Of a stretch of 64,000 bases of DNA, positions 10,845 through 22,720 are shown piece by piece. Under the pieces are notes generated by a model. That model saw only the letters and a list, made by a program, of their open reading frames with translations. It made no database searches and was not told where the DNA came from. Location of the stretch: positions 3,782,001-3,846,000 of the forward strand of contig JAPVLO010000153.1 in NCBI GenBank assembly GCA_027257055.1, in the 5' to 3' direction. The DNA comes from Cephalopachus bancanus (taxonomy: Eukaryota > Chordata > Mammalia > Primates > Tarsiidae). Numbering within the stretch: the first letter of the stretch is position 1; every line of letters starts with the position of its first letter. A program made the position numbers and the translations under genes.

Positions 10845-11211
10845 GTTCAAAGGCTGCTATATAGCAAAACACCTTAGACTTATAAACAATAACAATTTAT
10901 TTTTCACAATTTTGGAGGCTGCAAAGTCAAAGATCAAGGTGCCAGTGTGTTTGTGTTCTGGTGAGGGCCCCCTTCCAGGTTACAGACGGCTACTTCTTGC
11001 TGTGTCCTCACATGGTGAAAAGGGCAAACAAGCTCCTTCAGCTTCTTTTATAAGCATTATTATTCATTCATGAGGTCTCTGTCTCCTGACCTAAGCACCT
11101 CCCAAAAGGCCCTACCTTCTAATGTCACCACCTTGGAAGATAGGATTTCAGCATGCAAATTTTGGGGGACACAAACATTCAGACCAGGAATTTGATGTTA
11201 TTGTTCACCAC
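10845..11211 (-). mobile_element. MaLR (MLT1-type) solo LTR relic, minus strand
   Basis: CTTAGTTCAAAGGCTGCTAT, CACAATTTTGGAGGCTGC, GTGTCCTCACATGG and AATTTTGGGGGACACAAACA follow the antisense order of an MLT1-type LTR. No internal coding sequence accompanies it. It interrupts the old repeat of 9760-11300. Confidence 0.75.
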
Positions 11212-11300
11212 AGCAACCATTGGAGACACCTGAGCAAAAGAGTGGATGCCTGTACTTGGTTCATATTTTGACGTCAGGGTTACTTCTGAAGTGACATGCA

Positions 11301-11648
11301 TCCTCTCGAGATAGGATGGCTTGGAGCTTAAATATTGACTTTTTCCTCCTTATCCTTCAAAATTGTGCCCCCCAAATTCAAATACAGCCAAGTTGACGGA
11401 TTAATATAGAGTGTCTGAGGAGATTGGATCCTAGAACATACAAATAAATAATTTGAGAGGTTACAATGGCGACCCAATTGAGAGCTAGTGTCCCAGGGAA
11501 ATCAATAGGGAACCTGAGTTAGAAGGTTCCCTGTGAGGGTTAGAATGCCAACCCACTTCCTCTGAGTAGAAAGGTGATTCTTTTCCTTATGTAAACTGCA
11601 GGGGAGAGAGTCCATCATAGTTCTGAACGATATGTTGATATCCCAAAT
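11301..11648. other. Unclassified DNA
   Basis: Nothing named with confidence. GTGCCCCCCAAATTCAAATA near 11366 hints at an MLT-like LTR fragment in plus orientation. Confidence 0.35.
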
Positions 11649-11662
11649 AGAAATCCATTCAC

Positions 11663-11954
11663 AGCCGGGCTCCGTGGCTCAGCCTGTAATCCCGCGCCTT
11701 TGGGAGGCTGAGGTGAGTGGATTGCCTGAGCCCACGGGTTCGAGACCCGCCTGGGCAGCGAGACCTCATCTCTACAATAAATCAAAAAATCAACCGGGCG
11801 TGGTAGTGCATGCCTGTAATTCCAGCTACTCGGAAGGCTGAGGCGGAAGGATCGCCGGAGCCCAGCAGGTCGAGGCTGCAGTGGCCGGGAGCGGTCACTG
11901 CACTCCAGTCTGGGCGACAGAGTGAGGCTCCAACTCAAAAAAAAAAAAAAAAAA
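11663..11954 (+). mobile_element. Young Alu SINE, plus strand, 14-bp target-site duplication
   Basis: Complete dimer from AGCCGGGCTCCGTGGC to an A-run of about 17. AGAAATCCATTCAC occurs exactly at 11649-11662 and again at 11955-11968. The B-box-like GGTTCGAGACC is intact. It carries the lineage markers named in the summary and is very close to the copies at 16.2, 18.0 and 59.8 kb, so these moved recently. Transposition depends on L1 ORF2 protein. Confidence 0.97.
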
Positions 11955-11968
11955 AGAAATCCATTCAC

Positions 11969-12290
11969 CTCCACACACTACTCCCCATCTCTGACCTATT
12001 CATATCTTTTGCATTAGGGGCCACCTATTATGTTCAATAATAATAATAATCCTGTGCTATGACAAGCGAGTTTTAAACCAAGGATCAAATTCTAGGTGAT
12101 ATCTGTCATTCATATACCACCTCAGTGCATATAGGAGATATGAACTACTTCCTAGAGCACATGTTAGAGGACCCTAAACTTGTGGCACCCTTGTTTTTGA
12201 AGTGGGTGGGCATGGGTCTCTAGTTCTTGATTTGGTAACTTTAATATCTCTTCCCAATCTTTGGATGTGCATTCCATCTGCCTTTCCTTT
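11969..12290. other. Unclassified DNA
   Basis: Nothing recognisable apart from a (TAA)n run near 12038-12050. Confidence 0.4.
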
Positions 12291-12299
12291 CCTCTCATA

Positions 12300-13780
12300 T
12301 CTTTCTCTTTTTAAATATTATATTATAAAACAAATAATACAACAAATGCTCACATGCCCACCACCTGCATTTAATGCAGATTGCCATTTTGAAATCTATT
12401 TTTTAAAAAAGGAAACAGCTGAAATCCTCTTTCTCTTCCTTTCTAGTTTTATGCCCCTTTCCCACAGCAAAGAAACACCTCTTCTGAAAGTGGCATCTAG
12501 CCTTTCCAGCCATGGTTTTATACTTTTATTTGGGTATATTCATAAAGTAACATATAATATTGTTTTGCCCAGATTTTTTAAATGATTTCTGCAATTGCCT
12601 TTCACTCTACGTTGGTAAACTTTCAACACATCCATTTGGACACAGGCAGTTCAAGCTGTTGAATTTCTGTATAATTCTACTGCAATTTATTTACCTAGCC
12701 TCTAATATTTAACTCGTTGCCATTATTTTCAATATAAACAGTGCTAGAATGGACTTTTTTTTTTTTTTACACAGAGGGTATGGGAACAGTCGAGTTTATT
12801 GAATGCTAGCAAATTGTTCTTTAAAGTCATTGTAACAATTTACTCCCCACCAAACTTGTATGAGAGTTGCCATTTATCCACGTCATTCCTAAAACTTAAT
12901 ATTGTCAGATTTATTGAGAGTTTTGGCAATTTGTTATATGCAAAATCCTATTTCATTGTTTTAATTTAATTTTCCTGGTTATAACTGAAATGGAACATGT
13001 TTTTATAAGTTTATTGACCATTCAGGTAGCCTCTTCTATAAATTATCTTCTTGTGTGTTTTGTCCATTTTTATGGATTATCTTTTAATGTTGATTTATAA
13101 GGATTCTGCTTACATATGTACATATATATGTATAAGTATATATGCTTAAATATTCTAGACTTTAATCCTCTGTCGGCTAATGCATTTGACATTTTATTCT
13201 CCTAATCTATGACTTTTTTTTTTACTTTACTTTTGGTGTCTCTTTATGCAGAAGTTTTAAATCTTACAATTGTCACATTTAAAAATTTTGTTATTTTGAT
13301 GTCCTTTAAAGAAGTGATTCCTTACCCCCAAATATTAAAACTCTTTTCCTCATTTTTTCTCAAAACGTTTTAAAAACTTGATTCTCATGTTTAGGTCTTT
13401 AATCGTCAAGATTTTATTTATATTTGTGATGTGAGGTGTCTGATATTTTCCCATAAGGTAATCACCTATTTATTTTACTCTGTTTTTGTCCCCCATCACT
13501 TTCTAATGCCTTCTCCATCATAGGTCCGTTTCCCATTTATGTGGGACTCTGTTTCTAGACTCCTGACTCTGTTACACCGATCAGTATAGTTCATAAAATT
13601 CCATGTCTATCATAGTTTCTTTCCTTACACTCTTTTGTTCTGGATTCATAAATCACCTTGCACAAGTACATAAAACTTTTGCCTACTATCTAATGATTTC
13701 TAAGATTATTCAGTATTTTTATTATTGTTCTCCCAAATGTAAGGATATGAATACAATGTAATTACCCATTGAACACAATC
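12300..13780 (-). mobile_element. Old L1M tract, minus strand
   Basis: Antisense L1 text can be followed in order: AATTTCTGTATAATTCTACTG, AACTCGTTGCCATTATTTTC, CAATTTACTCCCCACCAAAC, GTGTGTTTTGTCCATTTTTATGG and TTAATCCTCTGTCGGCTAATG. These correspond to the 3' half of ORF2 and the 3' UTR of L1M. Frames are broken throughout. Boundaries are approximate. Confidence 0.7.
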
Positions 13781-13880
13781 CTCCAACCTTATTTTGGTTT
13801 TTAAAACTTCTGCTTGAAGGAGATGAAAATCACTTTCCACACATGTTTAAAATAAATAAATGTAAAGAACATTGTTTTCA

Positions 13881-14935
13881 TTCACATTTATTTTATTTTA
13901 TTTTAGATTCAAAAGGTACATGTGCAAGTTTGCTACATGAGTATATTGCATGATGGTGAGGTTTGGGCTTCTATTGAGTCTGCCACCCAGGTGATGAACA
14001 TGGTTCCCAATGGGTGGTTTTTCAACCCTTACCTCTCTCCCTTCACTCCTCCCTTCAGGAGTCCCCAGGCCGGTTTTTCCGATTCTTATCCCCATGTAAA
14101 CCCACTGTTTAGTACCACTTGTAAACAAGAACATTCGGTATTCAGTTTTCTGTTTCTGTGATAATTCACTTAGAATGATGGCCTTCAGCTACAATCATGT
14201 TAAGGCTATATTGTATTCCATGGTGTATATGTACCATATTTTTCTTATTTAGTCCAACATTAATGGTCTTTATGTTGGTTCCATGTTTTTGTGAATAGTA
14301 CTGCAATAAACAAACAAGTTCATGTGTCTTTTTGGTAGAATAATGTATGCTTCTTTGGGTATATAACCAGTAGTAAGATTGCTGAGTCAAATGGTAAATC
14401 TATTCTTAGTTCTTTGAGAAATCTCCAAACTGCTTTCCACAGGGATTTAACTGACTTACATTCCCACCAACAATATATGAGCATTGCCTTTTGTTTGCCA
14501 CCTCACTAGCATCTATTTCGTTTTGACTTTTTAATAATAGCCTTTCTGATTGATATGAAGGGATATTTCATTGTGGTTTTGATTTGCATATCTCTGATGA
14601 TTAATGATGTCAAGTATTTTTTCATGTTTGTTGGCCACTTGTATGTCTTCGCCTTCTTTTGGATGAGGTTTCCTGTCAATTCAAGTTCCTTAACAGATTT
14701 CGGATATTATGCCTTTGTTAGATGCATAGTTTGAAAATATTTTCTCCTATTCTGTAGGCTGTCTATTTTCTCTGTTGATGGTTTCATTTGCAGTGCAAAC
14801 TAAACATTTGTGCAGCTTAATTAGGCTCCACTAGTTAATTTTGGGTTTTGCTGCATTTGGGTTTTTTGTTTTTTTGTTTTGTTTTGTTTTTTGGAGGACT
14901 TGATCATGAATTCATTGCCTAGGCCAATGTCCAGG
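13881..14935 (-). mobile_element. 5'-truncated L1, minus strand
   Basis: Starts at the left with (TTTTA)n and AGATTCAAAAGGTACATGTG, the antisense L1 3' UTR, and continues into ORF2 C-terminal text (TGGTGTATATGTACCATATT, GGGTATATAACCAGTAGTAA, TTCCCACCAACAATATATG). Better preserved than the L1M at 12.3-13.8 kb, but the ORF2 frame is interrupted. About 1.05 kb, ending near GGCCAATGTCCAGGAG. Confidence 0.85.
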
Positions 14936-15420
14936 AGTCACTAACATTTCATTGGCCAAAGTAAGTCACATAGTCATGTCTCACTGAAACAGGGCAGAAA
15001 TATAAGAGTGCATAATCTCCATGCATTTAAAGTCATAGCAGAGAATGGCACTAATCTGGAAGAACAGTAGTATTATCTACTATAATGTGTACAATATTGG
15101 TTTTTGTATGACTGGAAATTTCATTTTGACTTCACTTGTAAATGATAGTTTAGCTGAGTATAAATATTCTAATTGATAGATACTTCTCCTCAGCACTTCA
15201 CAGACGTACTTCACTGGCACCTGACTTCTTTTGTTCCTAATGTAAGTGTGTTTTCAAATCTAATTGCCATTCCCTGTAATTGAGATTGTCATTCCTTTTC
15301 AGATTTGGGTTTTTTCTTTGGCGGGGGGAGGAGGGTTGTGTTCTTCAGCTTTACTATGTGCTTCATAGTTATATTAATTTATCCTTATTTATAGTACTTG
15401 GAACTCAGAGTAACAATTTA

Positions 15421-15640
15421 AAGCAGGAGTTTACAAACATTTTCTCTAAAAAGCTAGATAGTAAATATTTTAGGCTTTGCAGAACCTATGGTCTCTGCAA
15501 TAGTTGTTCAGCTCTACTTTTACACTATTAAAGTAGCCATTAAAAAATGGGATGACTGTGCTCCAATAAAACTTGACAAAAACAAGTGGAAATCTGGATT
15601 TGCCCTTCAGGCTACAATTGCTAACTCTTAATCTAAAGCC
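15421..15640 (+). mobile_element. MER20-type hAT MITE
   Basis: AAGCAGGAGTTTACAAAC, AGATAGTAAATATTTTAGGC, GGTCTCTGCAATAGTTGTTC and CTCCAATAAAACTTGACAAA follow MER20 from end to end. No coding capacity. Confidence 0.9.
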
Positions 15641-16223
15641 TAATGACTTTTTTCAATTCTGTAAAATTCTCAGCTGCTGTCTTTTCAAAAACTATCACTC
15701 TAGTATTTCCTCCTTCCTAGATTTGTTTGGTTGTTTGTTTTGTTTAGAGTAACTGCTAAGTAAAAATTTATCTCCGTTTATTCTCCATGATTGTAACTGC
15801 TCTTCCAAATTTTTTATCTCTGTGTCCTGTGATGAATTTTAGATCAGTTTATCAACTGCATCTTCCAATTTACTAATTCTTTTTTCATCTGTGCCAAGGG
15901 TGACCAATTATTCAGTTCACCCAATACTTTCCCACTTTTAGGAAACATTTCAGTTCCAAGCAGACAGTTGCTCACCCTATCTATGTCTAATCCCATCTAT
16001 TCAGTCTTTGCTTCAATGGTAAAGTTTTTATTTCCAACATTTGAGTTGTTTGTTTCTCCTAACCATATTTATTGACTTATATCTGCTTATTTTGTTTTAT
16101 ATATTCTTATAATTTTCTTTGGATATTCTTCTAATTTTTTATTTCTTGATGGACTTTAATTTCTTAAAGTCATTTTCAAAGTGTTCTATTGTTTTAATTT
16201 AACTGGAGGTAAACCCATATTTC

Positions 16224-16508
16224 TTTTTTGTTTTGAGTTGGAGTCTCACTCTGTTGCCCAGACTGGAGTGCAGTGGCCGCTCCCGGCCACCACAGCCTCG
16301 ACCCGCTGGGCTCCGGCGATCCTTCCACCTCAGCCTTCCAAGTAGCTGGAATTACAGGCATGCATTACCACGCCCGGCTGATTTTTTGATTTATTGTAGA
16401 GATGAGGTCTCGCTGCCCAGGCGGGTCTCGAACCCGTGGGCTCAGGCAATCCACTCACCTCAGCCTTCCAAAGGCACGGGATTACAGGCTGAGCCACCGA
16501 GCCTGGCT
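16224..16508 (-). mobile_element. Young Alu SINE, minus strand, 14-bp target-site duplication
   Basis: Antisense Alu with all lineage markers. TAAACCCATATTTC is present exactly at 16,210-16,223 and at 16,509-16,522. Confidence 0.97.
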
Positions 16509-16834
16509 TAAACCCATATTTCAATTGTTGATTTTGTTGAGTTCTATTTCTTATTTATAGTTTTCCTCTTGTGTTTTGCAATTTTGTATTGTAGCCAGAT
16601 TTTAAGAAAGTTTTGTTGATTGGTTGATTAATTTTCTCTTTCTACCTGCCTTTATCCCACCCTCTCTAGTGCTCTGCTTATCTCTATTACTTCTTCCTGA
16701 GACCTTCAGTCCAGAACTGGCATATAAGAACTAGGTGATTCAGGCCCACAATAACAGTGGACATTTCATATATTCATTACTAAGTCAACTGGCCTCTTGG
16801 CCTAGCTCCTGGTTCTGGGGCCATGTCTAGTCTA

Positions 16835-17010
16835 GGGTTTTTCAAACTCAGCATTTATAGAATGTTTAGCAGCATTTCTAGTCTACCTACTGGGTATCAG
16901 TAGCACCTCCCCATCCCCTCATTGTGACAATCCAAAGCATTTCTAGATATTATAAAATGGCCCCTAGTGGGATAGGGACAAAAATGCCCCTCAGTTGAGA
17001 ACCACTGGTT
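16835..17010 (+). mobile_element. hAT-type MITE
   Basis: Begins GGTTTTTCAAACTCAGC and ends GTTGAGAACCACTGG. The internal text (TAGCACCTCC, GGCCCCTAGTGGGA) resembles a common mammalian hAT MITE that I do not name. Confidence 0.55.
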
Positions 17011-17579
17011 TATCTTAACACAATCTCAGCAGCAGATTGTTTAGTGTCCTTTAGTGGTGCTAGGGGGAAAGAAGGCACATCTCCCCCTGCCCTTGGTTTC
17101 ACAGAGTGACCCTAGCTCAGGTTTTCAGGTAACTCTATAGAAACTAAACTAACAAATCCTCCCATACCCTGAACCAACAGTGACTCTTCAGTCTTCCAGT
17201 CTCATTCACTGCCTTGTGTTTCTCTTCTCTTCCTGAATAAGGTTTATCTTCTTTTTGAGTGTAGCTGTATTTAAAATTGTATCATTTTATATTTAATCTA
17301 TCCCTGATGTGTGTTAGGTCAGTGAAAGAGCCACAAACCTTTTCACTTTGCTGACCAGAAGTTGACCTCTCTTCTCCATCTCTTTTCCCTCACTTCCCTT
17401 TAGCTTTATATCTTTTTTTGCTCTTTTCTCCCTCCATCCTTGATCAGTGGGATTAGGTAAATCAACAAAGTAGGAAAAATGTGTCAGCATCAGGGTTGAT
17501 GAGATACTGGCAGAATGAATTCAGTTCCTCCCAGGTTTCCATCACCACTCTTCACCCCTACCCTAGCTTATTAAGACAG
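17011..17579. other. Unclassified DNA
   Basis: Nothing recognisable. Confidence 0.4.
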
Positions 17580-17752
17580 TACTCAAAGTGTGTTCCCAAA
17601 ACCAGCAGCATCAACATCACCCGGGAACATAGTAGAACTTCTTAGGCTCTACCCAATTCCTATGGAATAAGAAATTCTGGAGGTGGGGCCCAGCTACCCA
17701 TGTATTAACAAAGCCCTCCAGTTGATTGTGATATCTGCTAAAGTTTGAGGTT
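17580..17752 (-). mobile_element. MER5A-type hAT MITE, minus strand
   Basis: CTCAAAGTGTGTTCCCAAAA, CATCAACATCACCCGGGAAC, AAATTCTGGAGGTGGGGC are antisense MER5A text. The right terminus is worn. Confidence 0.75.
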
Positions 17753-17787
17753 TCCTGTGCTAAGACACTGCTAAAGATGCTTTGGAT

Positions 17788-17900
17788 CAGTGGTCCTCAA
17801 CCTGGCTACACATTTGAACTAATTGTTGAGTTTTAAAATACACAGCAGTTTGAGCCTTATCCCCAGAGATTTCAGCTGGCCTGGTGGCTGGGGTACCATT
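17788..17900 (+). mobile_element. MER5A-type hAT MITE fragment
   Basis: CAGTGGTCCTCAACCTGGCT then TTTTAAAATACACAGCAG and CCCCAGAGATTTCAG: left half of a MER5A-type element. Confidence 0.7.
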
Positions 17901-18038
17901 TTTTTTTTTTTAACTCCTCATATAATTCATACATCAAGTCAAAATTTGCTTTAGCTAGTCATTTATCGATTAACCCATTTTGATCATCACTTATGCCAGG
18001 CTTAATGTTTCTTGAATTCTAAGTGGAAATGGTACAAC

Positions 18039-18325
18039 TTTTTTTTTTTGAGTTGGAGTCTCACTCTGTCGCCCAGACTGGAGTGCAGTGGCCGCTCCCG
18101 GCCACCGCAGCCTCGACCTGCTGGGCTCCCGCGATCCTTCCGCCTCAGCCTTCCAAGTACCTGGAATTACAGGCATGCGCTACCACGCCCGGCTGACTTT
18201 TTTGATTTATTGTAGAGATGAGGTCTTGCTGCCCAGGCAGGTCTCGAACCCTCGGGCTCAGGCAATCCACTCACCTCAGCCTCCCAAAGGCACAGGATTA
18301 CAGGCTGAGCCACCGAGCCCGGCTA
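18039..18325 (-). mobile_element. Young Alu SINE, minus strand, target-site duplication
   Basis: Complete antisense Alu with lineage markers. GGAAATGGTA occurs at 18,025-18,034 and 18,326-18,335. Confidence 0.95.
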
Positions 18326-18364
18326 GGAAATGGTAAACCTTTAATAAACAAAGTTTAAAAAGAT

Positions 18365-18560
18365 CAGTTCTGGAGCTGGAGTTCCTGATTTTCAATTTCA
18401 GCTCCATGTAATTATCAGCTATGTGATTCTGAACAATGTACATTCTCCGTGCCTCAGTTTTTCTGTAAACAGGGATAAATCATATACCTACATATTAAGG
18501 TTATTATAAGGATAACATGGGTTATGCATGAATACCTTCAGAATAATACCTGTCACATAG
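18365..18560 (+). repeat. MIR SINE relic
   Basis: TCAGCTATGTGATTCTGAAC, GTGCCTCAGTTTTTCTGTAA and AATACCTGTCACATAG follow the MIR core and tail. Confidence 0.75.
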
Positions 18561-20984
18561 CAAAAGCTATACCTAAAATTTTTAAAGTATTTCATAAGTT
18601 GTACATGCAAAAATCCTATAAAACAAACCTTTGTCAAAATAAGTATTTTGGGAAAGAGAATTTTAAAGAATTTAAGGAATATATACATATATGTATGTAT
18701 GTATATGGAGAGAGAGACCTTTGCTTTATAAGACCCACATTTCCCCCCAAAATGCTATATCTTCTTTAAAAACTGATGAAAATTAACTTTGTTCACAAAA
18801 ATTTTCAGAATTTTACTATATGCCTTTTAAAGCTATCTAGTAAAATTGTAAAACCAGAGTTCAGAATTACTATTCTATACTTGGATTTGAGGTACAAAAA
18901 TTGATAAGCCGGCAATAAATTCAACATTTATGTAAATTCTGGCAGAGATTAAAAGATGTGATGCTGAAATTTACATCTGTTGAATATGACGTATAACAGA
19001 CATTTAGATGAATGAATTCAGGTGAAATCTAGTAAAAACACTTTGGCAGATATTTGTGGGATTTAACTTACATGAATACATTTGATTTGACAATGTATGG
19101 ACATAGTCCAAAAGAACTACTAGCAATTTTATTCATTACAACTTTGAAAAAAAAATTGTTGAGTTTACTTTATCACAAGAGGACATTCATCCGACAGAAA
19201 CCAATTTTATCACGTGCTCCCACAAGTGCATGAGACAGCATTTCAGGGCTGGGTGGAGCTTTTCCAGTAGCAGAATATAGCTGCCCAACACAGTAGGGTT
19301 GAAATACACACTCAAATTAGTCACCTAGGAGGCCAGGGAGGGGGAGGTGGGAGTTTCCAAGCTGTCTGTCTGTTAATTAGTAAGCAAACAAAGAAAAAGA
19401 GACTGTGAGAGTGGAATTGTTGCAACTTCTGATTTCTAAGCAAAGTTCACCTGTAGCTACTGAGTACACCTAGTGCAGATGGTTTCAGTTCTCTGATGTA
19501 TTATCAAGTTAGCCAAACTGAGCAAGTATTATTGAATTTGATAAGCAGGGCAAGGATAGAGGGAGGAAGTTTCCAAAAATTAGCCAAAATAACCATGTCT
19601 TGATGGCTAATTAGGCTTGAAAAATCATACATAATATTCCATACACCCTGACTCTTCAGCATCCCCACTTTTCTCACTGTTCTGTCCTTCCACACAAGTT
19701 CTTCTATGTAATTTGTAAGTCACACACACCAGAAAAAATGGGCTGCCAGCACATTCCTGGAAAATGATGCTTGATCTAAATTTTGATCAGTGAAAAAACT
19801 GGTTTCTCTTTTCTTTGGGTTCATCATAGACAGGTAGTTAATCCAGAGGTAAGAGAATAATACCTTCTTGGGCAGGTAACTTACAAACACTAGAAATACA
19901 CAACATCTTTGCAGTTGTGATATCTGTGTTCCTGTTTTCATTGTTAAGATCTATATTTAACTGAATGACTATAAAGATTACATTCATAAATACTTGTAAT
20001 TAAAGAAAGATTCTGCTTAACAGTGAACTATGTTAATTATTCTAATACACTTGTACCTTTAAGTGCCCTAGACGCTCAGTAGAAACAAAAGCAGAGATGA
20101 TGGTTAAAATGCAAGGCTGCTTGGAGCCAACAGGCTGAGTGTGGAAGACTTGCCTCAATGGTTCTTCTTTCTCAAGTTTTCTAGGTAGCTCCACTTCTTT
20201 TTGCCTCCCTCACACCAGGGCTAGGTTGGTCTCCTTTATCAGATCGGCTCAATTTTCTTATACAAGCCCAATTCTTATGTTACCTGCTCTGTTCCTGAAA
20301 ACATTGGAGCTGGTGACTCATAAAAGATAGTTTGTCCTTGGTTTTAATATTCTATGAGTTGAATAAAGTATATTCAGTTCTGACTATATAGAAAGGTCAG
20401 AGTAAGGTTCGATAAACTTTATCTTCTGGTTGGGCAGCTGATTTTGGATATGTTTGGAGTAGAAGTGCTGTCTAGGCATAAAAAAATGAAATGAAATTTA
20501 AATGCAAAACAACCTGCTTGGAAGTTTTAGACTAGTCTTGAGTGTATGTGTGCAGAAGGAATTTGGGGGTGGCTAAAATTTGTTATCAAATAAAGTATTG
20601 ATCTCTGAAACTTATTTTAAGACATACCCCTAAAAGGTGAATGGATAAATAGACAGACGTGATAAAGTAAAAGTAATTATAACAAAATGCTAACAATTAT
20701 AGAACCTTGGTGGGGGTAATGTTCACTTTCAACTTCATTTTCAACTTTTATATATGCCTGAAAATTTTTTATACTAAATTTTTTGGGGAAAACGTAAATG
20801 TCAGATAGACTAGGCAAATGAAGCTGGAAAGTACAGTATTCTATTTACTATAGTCTTCACCAGTGTAGGTTACAGCCTCCATTTAAGCACTAAATGAGAT
20901 ATCATCTATAAATTTTTCTCCCAAATGTAAATAGCTTTATCCTCTTGTAAAAATGAGATGCATGTGATGATAAATTTTTCCAAA
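18561..20984. other. Unclassified AT-rich DNA
   Basis: I recognise no gene or named repeat in this 2.4 kb. An AT/TATG alternating tract lies at about 18,679-18,706. Short open frames on both strands show no family resemblance. Confidence 0.4.
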
Positions 20985-21110
20985 AATAGAGAAAATGTAA
21001 AGTAAGTATCCCACTATCCAAAGAAAACACCGTTAACATTTTAGTAAATATTTTTCTAGACATGTCACTACACAAAGTATAAGACCTTTCTATACCTGCC
21101 TCCTATAGCT
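20985..21110 (-). mobile_element. Possible old L1M fragment, minus strand
   Basis: ACACCGTTAACATTTTAGTAA resembles antisense L1M 3' text (AACCACTGTTAACATTTTGG). Short and weak. Confidence 0.3.
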
Positions 21111-21955
21111 GTGATTGTGTCATTTGTGCTGGTGCTGCTTCCCCTCAATTTCTCCTCTGTCAGACGAGACTTACACTTTAATGCTTGACTCCAACTCTCT
21201 TCAATCATGAAAACTTCCACTTTTCACTCTCTCCTACCCTAATCTCTCTTGATTTCATCATGTCCTACCATTCACATTTCTCTTGCCAATGCCTTACAAT
21301 TCTCATCAGGCACCTTTCATATTCAAATGCATTTTCTTCCCAATTATTTTCCTCCCACCATGTTATCTTGCACACATCAAGGTACCAATATATATATTTA
21401 CTGTCAGACTCATAATTTTACAAAAGCCTGGTCTAATTAAGGCAAAGCCATGCCTCTAACTTTATAATTAACTACACAGTTAAAACAACATTCTCCTACA
21501 TAAAGAGAAAGGAGAATATTCATTCTAGTCAATTTCTGTTAATTTGGGGAAATATTGAGATCTTAACTGTAACATCGAATGCTTCTCTCAGAAAATACAA
21601 GCCAACCTCAGCTCACGCTGCTTCCACTTGGATTTGGTCCTTGCCATTTCCCAAGGGTTCATGATGAATGACAGGCAGTCTCTAAAGAATGAGGAGGTTC
21701 TGGGATTCCCCAAATGGGTTTTGGCAGTGTGTATGAACATTTTTCATTCATGGGAATAAAACTAGGCGTTGGGTCTTTATAACATAAAGGTAAGTACTCT
21801 TGTTCATATTTGAGAGTTATCTTTAATATATCTGCTTAAAGGCGTCTCCATCAGTTCACTTTCCTGTATGGTCACTTTTATAATAAATCAATATATCAAG
21901 GCTCAAATCACTTTTCAAACTTTGTATTTTAGAAAATAAAATTATTACAATAACA
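21111..21955. other. Unclassified DNA
   Basis: Pyrimidine-rich stretch at 21,180-21,370, otherwise nothing recognisable. Confidence 0.4.
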
Positions 21956-21959
21956 ATAA

Positions 21960-22170
21960 CTAACATTTTACTAAGGGCTTCCTCTTGCCAGACACTGCTG
22001 TATTTTTAAAACATAATTTCATTACATTCTAACAGCAACCATGGAAGATGTACTAATTTACTCCATTTCATGAATCTGAAAACCAAGGGGGAGAGAGGTT
22101 AAGTAATTAATAGCCAGAAAGATCCAAACTCAGACTGTTCAGCTCTAGAGCCTACACCTGAACTGTTTCA
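21960..22170 (-). repeat. MIR SINE relic, minus strand
   Basis: CCATTTCATGAATCTGAAAAC, GAGAGAGGTTAAGTAATTAA and GAGCCTACACCTGAACTG match the reverse complement of MIR. Confidence 0.75.
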
Positions 22171-22439
22171 CTCTGTTGGTTCTATAGCGTAAAAACAAGT
22201 GGCACTAATCCAGTCTAGAAGTAAAATACAAGGAGAAATTGCTATTTCATAAACTAGGTGTGAGTTTGCCTGTGTTTCTCTATGTGTGTATTACTAAATT
22301 GGAATCATATTATTAGTTAACTGTGTTAATGATACTATGAGCCCTTCTCTTAAGATATATGCTTTGACCTTTTGGAAAAAAAATTGGGATGAATTTATAC
22401 TGATTGATTTCTGTTTCATTGCCTATTCTCTTGTGCACA

Positions 22440-22444
<5 letters not shown>

Positions 22445-22485
<41 letters not shown>
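22445..22485. repeat. (GT)n microsatellite
   Basis: Uninterrupted GT run of about 41 bp. Confidence 0.97.
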
Positions 22486-22486
<1 letters not shown>

Positions 22487-22529
22487 TCCAAAATACATTA
22501 AATCTGAAAAGAAAAACAATCCACAACCA

Positions 22530-22720
22530 TAGCTATTTCCTTATATCGTGTCACCATTCAATCTTTATCTATAAATATATACATTTTACATAATTATCAT
22601 CACTTTTTTCACTTAAGATTATTTCAAAACATCCTTGTGCATTGCTACATATTGTTCATAATCTTTTTAATGATTGTGACACATTCCCCATTTTGTTATT
22701 TTTAGTTTACCATATACTAT
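22530..22720 (-). mobile_element. Possible old L1M fragment, minus strand
   Basis: TTTTTCACTTAAGATTATTTC, ACATCCTTGTGCATTGCTAC and ATCTTTTTAATGATTG resemble the antisense L1M 3' region. Confidence 0.4.

Larger units (their letters stand above)
9760..11300 (+). repeat. Old mammalian repeat broken into pieces by four later insertions
   Basis: Pieces at 9760-9888, 10025-10184, 10626-10844 and 11212-11300 read on from each other in the order of a familiar old mammalian interspersed repeat: CATTCATTCAACAAAGGC, CAGGGCTTACACTTAG, GTGACATTTAGGCTAAAG, then ACCATTGGAGACACCTGAGC. I cannot name the family firmly. Each break is explained by a separate inserted element listed below. Confidence 0.55.
15090..16640 (-). 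mobile_element. Old L1/HAL1-like tract, minus strand, with MER20 and Alu insertions
   Basis: TAGCTGAGTATAAATATTCT, CACTGGCACCTGACTTC, CATTTGAGTTGTTTGTTTCT and TTGTATTGTAGCCAGATTTT correspond to antisense text of old L1M or HAL1 elements. A MER20-type element (15,421-15,640) and an Alu (16,224-16,508) are inserted in it. Subfamily not determined. Confidence 0.55.

Noticed and set aside
11615..12040. Frames such as [20 protein letters not shown] on Alu sequence (also near 16.2, 18.0 and 59.8 kb)
   Set aside because: Standard translation artefact of antisense or sense Alu; not genes.
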